Positions 1 to 6,194 of a stretch of DNA of 11,118 nt are shown here, in pieces (position 1 is the first letter of the stretch; each line of letters starts with the position of its first letter). The DNA comes from Cellvibrionaceae bacterium (GTDB lineage Bacteria > Pseudomonadota > Gammaproteobacteria > Pseudomonadales > Cellvibrionaceae): NCBI GenBank assembly GCA_030597965.1, contig JAUVQU010000069.1, positions 1 to 11,118 of the forward strand, in the 5' to 3' direction. Under the pieces are notes generated by a model. The model ran no database searches, was not told where the DNA came from, and saw nothing but the letters and a program-made list of their open reading frames with translations. A program made the translations under genes and the position numbers.

Positions 1-1
1 C

Positions 2-364
2 TCAATGCCAAGCATCGTTGGTATGATTTCATTGGCAGGGATTGCCGTGAACGATTCCATTCTACTGGTGGCCTTTATCAAAGAACATCGCCAGCAGGGC
101 ATGTCCGCCTTAGAGGCTGCGCAACAAGCGTGTCGTGCTCGGTTTCGTGCCGTGCTGTTGACCTCTGCAACAACGGTTGCAGGTTTACTGCCCATTCTGG
201 CTGAGACTAGCCACCAGGCAAAAGTACTGACGCCACTGGTGACCTCAATTGCCTTTGGTTTGGTTGCAACGACAGTGATGGTGCTGTTTCTCATTCCTGT
301 GTTGTACGTGATTTTTGAAGATTTTGGTTGGACGAGAAAGGTTGAGCCGTTGAGCGATGAATAA
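2..364 (+). CDS. RND efflux transporter permease, C-terminal fragment
   Basis: This is the last ~120 residues of an inner-membrane RND (AcrB/HAE-type) pump subunit; the gene starts before the window, so the ATG at 5 is an internal Met and not a start. The family exports drugs or other compounds by proton antiport, together with a periplasmic adaptor and an outer-membrane channel. What is visible fits the end of the second transmembrane half: GMISLAGIAVNDSILLVAF matches the helix where relatives carry G-V-N-N/D-x-I-L-L-V, followed by the conserved RFRAVLLTSATTVAGLLPI segment, an ETSHQA loop and a final helix ending FLIPVLYVIFEDFGW. An N-D pair replaces the more common N-N or K-N; this occurs in a subgroup of RND pumps. 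The tail is short and the gene runs convergently into the P-type ATPase gene. The substrate cannot be judged from this fragment. Confidence 0.93.
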   Translation, partial: SMPSIVGMISLAGIAVNDSILLVAFIKEHRQQGMSALEAAQQACRARFRAVLLTSATTVAGLLPILAETSHQAKVLTPLVTSIAFGLVATTVMVLFLIPVLYVIFEDFGWTRKVEPLSDE

Positions 365-376
365 GGTGAGTGGAGA

Positions 377-401
377 ACATGGGTATTTGTTATACCCATG
401 T
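377..401. terminator. Hairpin between convergent genes, possible bidirectional terminator
   Basis: A perfect 10-bp inverted repeat (ACATGGGTAT / ATACCCATGT) with a 5-base loop lies 12 bases after the RND pump stop and 45 bases beyond the ATPase stop. Its position between two converging genes suggests a shared 3' end structure. No T-run follows on either strand, so it is not a classic Rho-independent terminator; it could instead block 3' exonucleases or act with Rho. A second, weaker inverted repeat (AGGCGA at 438-443, TCGCCT at 451-456) spans the ATPase stop codon. Confidence 0.45.
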
Positions 402-445
402 GCGAATGAATGATTAGGTAAATCTAAAACGTTGGTGAGGCGAGT

Positions 446-3154
446 TTAATTCGCCTTGCTGCGTCGTATAAACATCTTCTCTAACTCAACCAAAAATAAT
501 ACAGAGGAGGCAACCAGAAAAATGCGTAACCACATACTGGCATCAAGCGCAGTGGTGCCAAATAAGGATTGCATTGGCGCAAGATAGGTAAAACTCAGCT
601 GGAATATAATGAGCACAGCAATGGCAATCAGCACATAACGGTTGCCTGTTAATCCCGCCCAATTAAATACCGAGGCGGTTACATAACGAGAACTGAATAG
701 ATAAAAAATCTCGAACATGACCAATGTATTTACAGCGACCGTGCGGGCATGCTCAATGCTGGCACCTTGCTCCATCTCCCAGAGAAATAGCCCGAAAGTT
801 CCGCTCATCAAAATGACGGAAACAAACACAACCCGCCAAATAAGATGAGACGTCAGCATCGGTTCACGGGCATCACGAGGAGGCCGTTGCATGACGCTCT
901 GTTCAGGTGGTTCGAATGCCAGTGACAGTGCCAAGGTGACCGCTGTTACCATATTCACCCAGAGAATCTGCACCGGTATTAAGGGTAGTTGCTGAAAACC
1001 AAAAACGATGGCGGCCAGGATAATCAGCGCCTCACCACCATTGGTCGGTAGAATAAAAAGAATGGCCTTTTTGAGGTTGTCGTAAACGGTGCGTCCCTCT
1101 TCTACGGCATGAGTGATGGAGGCAAAGTTATCATCGGCCAGAACCATGTCGGCCGCTTCCTTGGCGGCTTCCGTCCCATTCTGGCCCATGGCGGTGCCTA
1201 CGTCGGCACGTTTCAGTGCGGGGGCATCATTCACGCCATCACCGGTCATGGCCACGATTAAACCCAGCTCTTGTAACAGTTGCACTAGGCGTAATTTGTG
1301 TTCAGGGTTGACTCGCGCATAAACATCCACTTCTTGCACACGTTGTCGTAGCTCATTCTCACTCATTATCTCCAGCGCTTGCCCAGTGAGCACATCATCG
1401 CTATTTGTAAGTTTGAGTTGTTGTGCGATGGCACGTGCCGTGGCACCGTGATCGCCCGTGATCATTTTGACGCGAATACCCGACAAGCTGCATATTCTCA
1501 CTGCCTCAATGGCTTCCTCGCGAGGTGGATCAATCAAGCCAAACATACCCAGCATCGTCAATCTATCTTCCACATCACAGAATCTTAGCTCCTCTTGTTT
1601 ATGGTTGAGCGGCTTAACGGCAATGGCCAATACGCGCTGGCCTTGCTGTGCCATCTCTTCAATGCGGCTCAACCAGTAATTGCTGTCTAGGGACTGATCG
1701 CCATCAATGGTTCGCTGAAGCACACACATCTCCAACACCTGCTCAGGCGCACCTTTGAGAAAGATAAAAGCATCTCCGGTGTGATTGTGATGAAGCGTTG
1801 CCATAAATCGGTGTTCAGATTCAAACGGGATGAGGTCGGCGCGCGGGTACTGTTTCGTTTCGGTATCCATCTCCAACCCGGCTTTTAAGCCAGCGACCAG
1901 CAATGCGCCTTCCATTGGGTCACCATGGGCAAGCCATTCACCGTTTTTCTGTTCCAGCGATGCATCATTGCAAAGTATCGATGCTCGAACGGCTTCCTGA
2001 AAAAGCGGTTTTTCTTCTGGTAGCACGTCTTTGCCCTGTAGCGATATTGCACCGTGAGGGTCGTAGCCTGTGCCACTTAATTCAAACAGATTGGTGGCGG
2101 TAACAATAGTGCGCACGGTCATTTCGTTGCGAGTCAATGTGCCGGTTTTGTCTGTACAAATGACGTTGACCGCCCCTAGGGTTTCAACTGCGGGTAACCG
2201 ACGGATAATGGCATTACGTCGAGCCATGCGTTGTACGCCGATAGCCAGTGTGATGGTCATGATGGCGGGTAAACCTTCGGGTATCGCAGCCACTGCCAGG
2301 CTGACGGCGGCAAGAAACATGTCAGTCACCGCATAACCCCTAACCAGTGAACCGAAAGCGAAGGTAATACTGGCAATTCCCAGAGTAGCCAGCGTCAGCC
2401 ATCGGCCAAACTGGGCCATTTGATGTAACAACGGGGTTGTTACGGACTCTACATCTGATACCAGGGTACTGATGTGGCCAATCTCAGTTTGGACACCGGT
2501 TGCAACTACTACACCGCTCCCCTGACCATGGGTAACAAGGGTGCTTGAATAGGCTATGCAGCGCCGGTCGCCGATCATGCTCTCCTGAGAGACAGGCTCT
2601 ATGACCTTTTCTGCGGCCATCGATTCACCCGTCAGTACTGCTTCTTGAATCTGCAATCCCTTGACTCGGAACAACCGTAGATCCGCCGGTACCTTATCGC
2701 CTGATTGCAGTAACACGATATCGCCGGGCACCAACTCTTCTGCCTGTATCGTTATGTGTCGGCCATCGCGCATCACTATCGCATTGGGAGGAAGCATCTG
2801 CCGAATTGCCCGCAATGCATTTTCCGCCTTGCCCTCCTGCACGAAGCCAATTACGGCATTCACAAACACCACACCCAGAATGACACCCGCATCTACCCAA
2901 TGGCCCAGCATAGCGGTGATGAGACTTGCTGCAATGAGCACATAGATAAGAACGTTGTGAAACTGGGAGAAAAATCTGACTAGTGGGCTACGTGGCTTTG
3001 CCTCAGGGAGTCGGTTAGCCCCATACTTAGCGAGTCTGTTCGATGCTTCTTTTGTGGAGAGACCCTCTGGGCTTGTGTTAAGTGATTCGAGGGTTGTTTC
3101 TGTACTTTCGGCATGCCAGCTTTTGTGTAATATCATCATTCGTTCTCTGCTCAT
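446..3154 (-). CDS. P-type cation-transporting ATPase (type II, CtpF-like)
   Basis: An inner-membrane pump that uses ATP to move cations, complete at 902 residues. Seen in order: an N-terminal cation-ATPase region with the typical GLSTKEASNRLAKYGANRLP (residues 31-50), actuator motif TGES (175-178), PEGLP in M4 (292-296), phosphorylation motif DKTGT (Asp335), nucleotide-binding KGAP (467-470), TGD (566-568), hinge TGDGVNDAP (637-645), then the C-terminal helix bundle. By alignment in mind with SERCA, ion-site residues Glu293, Asn705, Glu708, Asn734 and Thr737 are kept, but the M6 Asp (SERCA D800) is Ala738. The M5/M6 sequences FILPTNGGEA and WVNMVTAVTLALSLAFEP resemble mycobacterial CtpF. The ion may be Ca2+, Mn2+, Na+ or another; the sequence does not decide. 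The ATG at 3154 has no clear ribosome site. The ATGs at 3139 and 3136, behind AGAGAA, are plausible alternatives that would remove 5-6 residues. The gene follows the EAL-CZB gene after 327 bp and probably has its own promoter. Confidence 0.93.
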   Translation of the reverse strand: MSRERMMILHKSWHAESTETTLESLNTSPEGLSTKEASNRLAKYGANRLPEAKPRSPLVRFFSQFHNVLIYVLIAASLITAMLGHWVDAGVILGVVFVNAVIGFVQEGKAENALRAIRQMLPPNAIVMRDGRHITIQAEELVPGDIVLLQSGDKVPADLRLFRVKGLQIQEAVLTGESMAAEKVIEPVSQESMIGDRRCIAYSSTLVTHGQGSGVVVATGVQTEIGHISTLVSDVESVTTPLLHQMAQFGRWLTLATLGIASITFAFGSLVRGYAVTDMFLAAVSLAVAAIPEGLPAIMTITLAIGVQRMARRNAIIRRLPAVETLGAVNVICTDKTGTLTRNEMTVRTIVTATNLFELSGTGYDPHGAISLQGKDVLPEEKPLFQEAVRASILCNDASLEQKNGEWLAHGDPMEGALLVAGLKAGLEMDTETKQYPRADLIPFESEHRFMATLHHNHTGDAFIFLKGAPEQVLEMCVLQRTIDGDQSLDSNYWLSRIEEMAQQGQRVLAIAVKPLNHKQEELRFCDVEDRLTMLGMFGLIDPPREEAIEAVRICSLSGIRVKMITGDHGATARAIAQQLKLTNSDDVLTGQALEIMSENELRQRVQEVDVYARVNPEHKLRLVQLLQELGLIVAMTGDGVNDAPALKRADVGTAMGQNGTEAAKEAADMVLADDNFASITHAVEEGRTVYDNLKKAILFILPTNGGEALIILAAIVFGFQQLPLIPVQILWVNMVTAVTLALSLAFEPPEQSVMQRPPRDAREPMLTSHLIWRVVFVSVILMSGTFGLFLWEMEQGASIEHARTVAVNTLVMFEIFYLFSSRYVTASVFNWAGLTGNRYVLIAIAVLIIFQLSFTYLAPMQSLFGTTALDASMWLRIFLVASSVLFLVELEKMFIRRSKAN

Positions 3155-3481
3155 TTTGCTGCAACATGGTGACGGGCGTCGATAAGCGGATCTATTGGCG
3201 CGAAATTTTTACCCGGTCTTTGAGCTGTTCCTCTGCACGGGTTGATTTATGGGTATTAATTAGCCTACGTTGTGACGCGATATTGATAGCGCGGGAGCGG
3301 AAATTTACCGACAGCTAACTATCGGCGCAGATATGATTAACATCCGGTTTAGATCAGAGGTTCCTTAAGGTGGTTTTGAACCCCTCAGCGGGATAGGGAG
3401 TGTCGTTTGGTCTGAAAAGAATAAATAAACACGGCAGCGCCCCTTTCTCAATCAGCATGTTATGCAAGCACCTCGCGAGTG
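3155..3481. other. Intergenic stretch upstream of the ATPase, no gene seen
   Basis: These 327 bases separate the EAL-CZB stop from the ATPase start. I see no credible coding region: forward-strand open frames here are short, run across into the antisense of a neighbour and resemble no family. It holds two small inverted repeats. One is AGCAC/GTGCT at 3467-3483, overlapping the EAL-CZB stop codon. The other is a 7-bp hairpin at 3308-3325, with one G-T wobble when read on the minus strand. It should contain the ATPase promoter, but I cannot pick a convincing -35/-10 pair. Confidence 0.6.
3308..3325 (-). terminator. Weak hairpin downstream of EAL-CZB gene
   Basis: On the minus strand CCGATAG and CTGTCGG pair over a TTAG loop, giving a 7-bp stem with one G-T wobble, followed by TAAATTT. 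It lies about 160 bases after the EAL-CZB stop, so it could end that transcript or form part of the ATPase leader. The stem is short and the T-tract poor, so this is a weak call. Confidence 0.2.
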
Positions 3482-4630
3482 CTACAGTATTTCATTCTCC
3501 AGCTCTTGCAACAGTCGTATTATTAAGCTTGATAGCCTACTCAACTCTCTCATCTTGCTCACAAGCTCTTCTCTTGTTGCCCCTTTTGCAGCGGCATCTA
3601 TCAATTCGTCCCCTAAATCATGTAGTTTCGAATGAGGTTCTTCTAAGTCATCAAACTGGGGAACACCTGAAAACACCTTTCCGGCCCCGTAATACCACTT
3701 GCCAAGCATGCAAGACCTTTCACACTTTGGAGGCTTGCTTTCTAATTGAAATGAATCATTACTGGCCTTTATATCAAAGACACTGTTAATTAACAATTTT
3801 CTCCACTGAATGTGATCTATTTGAGCCATATAAATAAGTCCGGCTGGTGTGGATGGCCATCGTTTCATTTCTTGTGCCAATGACAAAAAATCAGATAATG
3901 AAAGAGGGTGGCTAATCCAATACCCCTGCCCTATTGTGCAACCAAAGTTCTGAAGCATTCGATAAACTTTTTCACTTTCAATCCCTTCCGCAACAACGTC
4001 TATCCCGAGCTGATGCCCCATTCTGATGCTTGACTCAACGATGGCCCTATCCTTATCAGAGTGTTCCATTCTGCTTACAACGCCCTGATCTATTTTTAAA
4101 CTTGAAAATGAGTACTTACTAAGAATATCAAGGCTGGAAAAGCCCGTGCCAAAATCATCCATCGTCAGAGCAATACCCATCTCCGCTAATGATGAAATAT
4201 TCGAATCAACAATATCGCTTTCTTCCAGTAAAGAGGATTCTGTTAATTCCACTTCAATTTTATTTGAATTAAGCTGCCTAGAGACAATGGTTTTTTTTAC
4301 AATATCTACAAAACCTCGATCTTTAAAATCTTTTGTAGAAGCGTTCATTGAAATAGATAGGCCACCCGCCACATCTTCAAAAATGACCATATCAATTACT
4401 AATTTATGGAACATTGTTTTTGTAATTTCAGAAATAAAACCAGAAGATTCCGCTAATGGGATAAATTCTGATGGTTGAACAATATGGCCATCTGATTTTT
4501 TCCAACGAATCAATGCTTCTCCGCCTATCAGTTCACCTGTGATCATTGATACTTTGGGTTGATAGTGAAAAATGAATTCATCTTTTGCTAAAGCTTTCTT
4601 TATCTCTTGAAGCGTTATCTGTTTAGTCAT
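3482..4630 (-). CDS. c-di-GMP phosphodiesterase, EAL domain with C-terminal CZB zinc-sensor domain
   Basis: A probably cytosolic enzyme of 382 residues predicted to hydrolyse c-di-GMP to pGpG. No signal peptide or membrane segment is seen. The EAL domain (about 8-250) has the expected catalytic set: Glu38-Ala-Leu, Asn96, ELTES 128-132, Asp158-Asp159 in DDFGTG, Lys179, Glu215 in AEG and Gln235 in QGY. Residues ~270-380 match the CZB fold (chemoreceptor zinc-binding): His273 in HIQW, Cys307 in CMLGKW, and His333/His337 in HSKLH. The ligand order and spacing are close to E. coli DgcZ (H22, C52, H79, H83), where the CZB domain is instead N-terminal to a GGDEF cyclase. The inference is that zinc binding controls phosphodiesterase activity or dimerisation. 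A TTG at 4645 would add 5 residues, but GGGAG at 4639-4643 sits 8 bases before the ATG at 4630, so I use the ATG. It is last in the co-directional cluster, 50 bp after the TPR gene, and looks more A+T-rich than its neighbours. Confidence 0.92.
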   Translation of the reverse strand: MTKQITLQEIKKALAKDEFIFHYQPKVSMITGELIGGEALIRWKKSDGHIVQPSEFIPLAESSGFISEITKTMFHKLVIDMVIFEDVAGGLSISMNASTKDFKDRGFVDIVKKTIVSRQLNSNKIEVELTESSLLEESDIVDSNISSLAEMGIALTMDDFGTGFSSLDILSKYSFSSLKIDQGVVSRMEHSDKDRAIVESSIRMGHQLGIDVVAEGIESEKVYRMLQNFGCTIGQGYWISHPLSLSDFLSLAQEMKRWPSTPAGLIYMAQIDHIQWRKLLINSVFDIKASNDSFQLESKPPKCERSCMLGKWYYGAGKVFSGVPQFDDLEEPHSKLHDLGDELIDAAAKGATREELVSKMRELSRLSSLIIRLLQELENEIL

Positions 4631-4638
4631 ATCGCTCA

Positions 4639-4643
4639 CTCCC
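4639..4643 (-). promoter_or_regulatory. Ribosome binding site that sets the EAL-CZB start
   Basis: GGGAG on the minus strand lies 8 bases before the ATG at 4630. It falls inside the short extension that would begin at the TTG at 4645, and that TTG has no purine-rich site in front of it. This favours the ATG as the true start. Confidence 0.65.
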
Positions 4644-4680
4644 AATAGAGGTACAATAGGTTATAGATGGTGTTAAGCGG

Positions 4681-5295
4681 TTATTCCATCCCGAAATACC
4701 GTTTAGCTGTGATGTTTTCTGGGTCGAGTATTAATAAATCCCAGTAGAGTGCAGAGGCAGTATTAAAATCTTTAAGCTGTTCGTGAATCAGTGCGTCTTG
4801 GGCAATAAAATGGATATCGCTTGGGTAGAGGGCTCTCATTTTTCGAGTAGCATTTTGAGCGGCAGCATACTTGTTCTGCATACGTGTTGCGATGATGAGC
4901 CGTAGATTAGCGTAGTAGTTGTTTGTATCCGTGCGTATGACCTTGTTGGCGGTTTGTTCGGCCTCTTCATAACGCTCCTGCGCTAATAGGGGGAGCAATT
5001 TTCCAAGTTGCGGTTCTAGTGCGCTGGGTGTTGTGGTCGCTGCTGTTTCGTAGTGTTTTATACTATTTGCGTAATGGCCGGAGAGATAGTGTAGCCATGC
5101 AATTCTTAGGTTTAGGGTATAGGCCTTTGGATACTTGTTATAGATGGGTATTAAAGTGCGTATGGCATCATCGTAATTTTGTTTACTTTCATATTGAAAG
5201 GAGCGTAAATAAGCGTCACGAACAGGGTCTTCCACTGCGTATGACTGGAAGCTTAGGAGTGATAGCAGGCTTATTACAAGTACTATTTTTTTCAT
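4681..5295 (-). CDS. Secreted TPR-like repeat protein
   Basis: A 204-residue exported protein. MKKIVLVISLLSLLSFQSYA is a typical signal peptide with probable cleavage after SYA (residue 20); there is no lipobox Cys, so a soluble periplasmic protein is expected. The mature part is helical, with about five degenerate TPR-like units (roughly residues 27-58, 59-92, 93-127, 128-160, 161-197). They show the usual pattern of small and aromatic residues and prolines at repeat ends, for example the YDDAIRTLIPIYNKYP, HYANSIKHYETAATTTP and DFNTASALYWDLLILDP segments. TPR proteins are scaffolds, so the likely role is holding partners together in the periplasm. The adjacent barrel protein or the membrane fusion protein are the natural candidates (inference). 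AGAGAG lies about 8 bases before the ATG. It follows the barrel gene by 80 bp and precedes the EAL-CZB gene by 50 bp. Confidence 0.85.
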   Translation of the reverse strand: MKKIVLVISLLSLLSFQSYAVEDPVRDAYLRSFQYESKQNYDDAIRTLIPIYNKYPKAYTLNLRIAWLHYLSGHYANSIKHYETAATTTPSALEPQLGKLLPLLAQERYEEAEQTANKVIRTDTNNYYANLRLIIATRMQNKYAAAQNATRKMRALYPSDIHFIAQDALIHEQLKDFNTASALYWDLLILDPENITAKRYFGME

Positions 5296-5375
5296 AAAGC
5301 GCTCTCTATTAACTATTCGTGGTTATTTGGAAATCAACAAATATTGAATATTGCCATATGATTTTTTGCCACAAC

Positions 5376-6194
5376 TTATTCAAACGAATAGCCTAGCCCA
5401 ATCATCCAGCTAGCGACAGTATGATCGTGATTATCGGCGATTCTTTTAGTCAAGTGACCCGCTAAACTTAAGCTAAAATTATTATCGTGATGGTAAGTTG
5501 TGATGATACGTGCCTCACCTTCGTAAAGATCATCCAGGTTGTACACAGTAAAACCTCGGCTGGTAACTGCTGAGCGTTGTTTGCCTAGCCAGCCACCTAA
5601 TTCAACAGCCCAAGCATCAATGCGCCAGTGGCTTTTTAGGTCTAGGGATAGATAGTCCCTAGATTCAATATTGCTGGTGAGTGAGATAGCATCGATTTGG
5701 GCTTGTAGGTAGAGTGTGCCAGATAGAAATCTGGGCCAGTAGTAACGACCAAAGCGAGGGGAAAGTTGCCATACGTCAACGCCATTATTGGCGTAATGAG
5801 TGTAGTATAGGGCGCTGCCGTATACATTTTGAGCGTAGTTGAGTGCCTCGCCAATAAAAGTATATTTTCCATTGGATGCTCGCTCGTTAGTATTAGTGTA
5901 ATGTAGTCCAAGGCGTAGTTGTTGGTGCATGTTGGAATAGGGCTTCCACACGCCCGTGAAATTATGAAATTGGGTGGTGCCACCGTTGTCTGTTAGCGTA
6001 ATGTCTGTTTTCTCATAGGCTATTTCTGCCAATGTTCCGTCTAAATAGAAACCTTTGCTTGTGCTTTTATCTCGATCATTGCTCGTGCTGTAGTCGCTTG
6101 ATGCCTGATAGATAAACAGGCTGGCGAGGGAATGTGAGGCATTTAATCCCAGCGATATGACGATGAGCATCTGAAATAATCTGACTTTTTTCAT
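5376..6194 (-). CDS. Probable outer-membrane beta-barrel protein, family not recognised
   Basis: A 272-residue protein whose first ~25 residues form a signal peptide (MKKVRLFQMLIVISLGLNA then SHSLAS). The mature region lacks hydrophobic helices and is rich in Tyr, Trp, Asn, Thr and Ser. It has many short strands of alternating pattern, such as QQLRLGLHYTNTNE, YGSALYYTHY, GTLYLQAQIDAISL and FSLSLAGHLTKR, and ends WMIGLGYSFE, close to the aromatic C-terminal strand of outer-membrane barrels. It is therefore most likely a small outer-membrane barrel or porin-like protein, though I recognise no named family. The ATG overlaps the stop of the transporter-M23 gene by 4 bases (ATGA), with AGGA about 9 bases upstream, so the two are almost certainly co-translated. 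The context suggests an outer-membrane partner of that membrane protein. Confidence 0.8.
   Translation of the reverse strand: MKKVRLFQMLIVISLGLNASHSLASLFIYQASSDYSTSNDRDKSTSKGFYLDGTLAEIAYEKTDITLTDNGGTTQFHNFTGVWKPYSNMHQQLRLGLHYTNTNERASNGKYTFIGEALNYAQNVYGSALYYTHYANNGVDVWQLSPRFGRYYWPRFLSGTLYLQAQIDAISLTSNIESRDYLSLDLKSHWRIDAWAVELGGWLGKQRSAVTSRGFTVYNLDDLYEGEARIITTYHHDNNFSLSLAGHLTKRIADNHDHTVASWMIGLGYSFE

Noticed and set aside
3467..3483. Rho-independent terminator at the end of the EAL-CZB gene
   Set aside because: There is a 5-bp stem (AGCAC/GTGCT), but it overlaps the stop codon and no T-run follows.
3400..3789. A 129-codon forward-strand open frame
   Set aside because: It lies mostly antisense to the EAL-CZB gene, has no ribosome site and its translation resembles no protein family.
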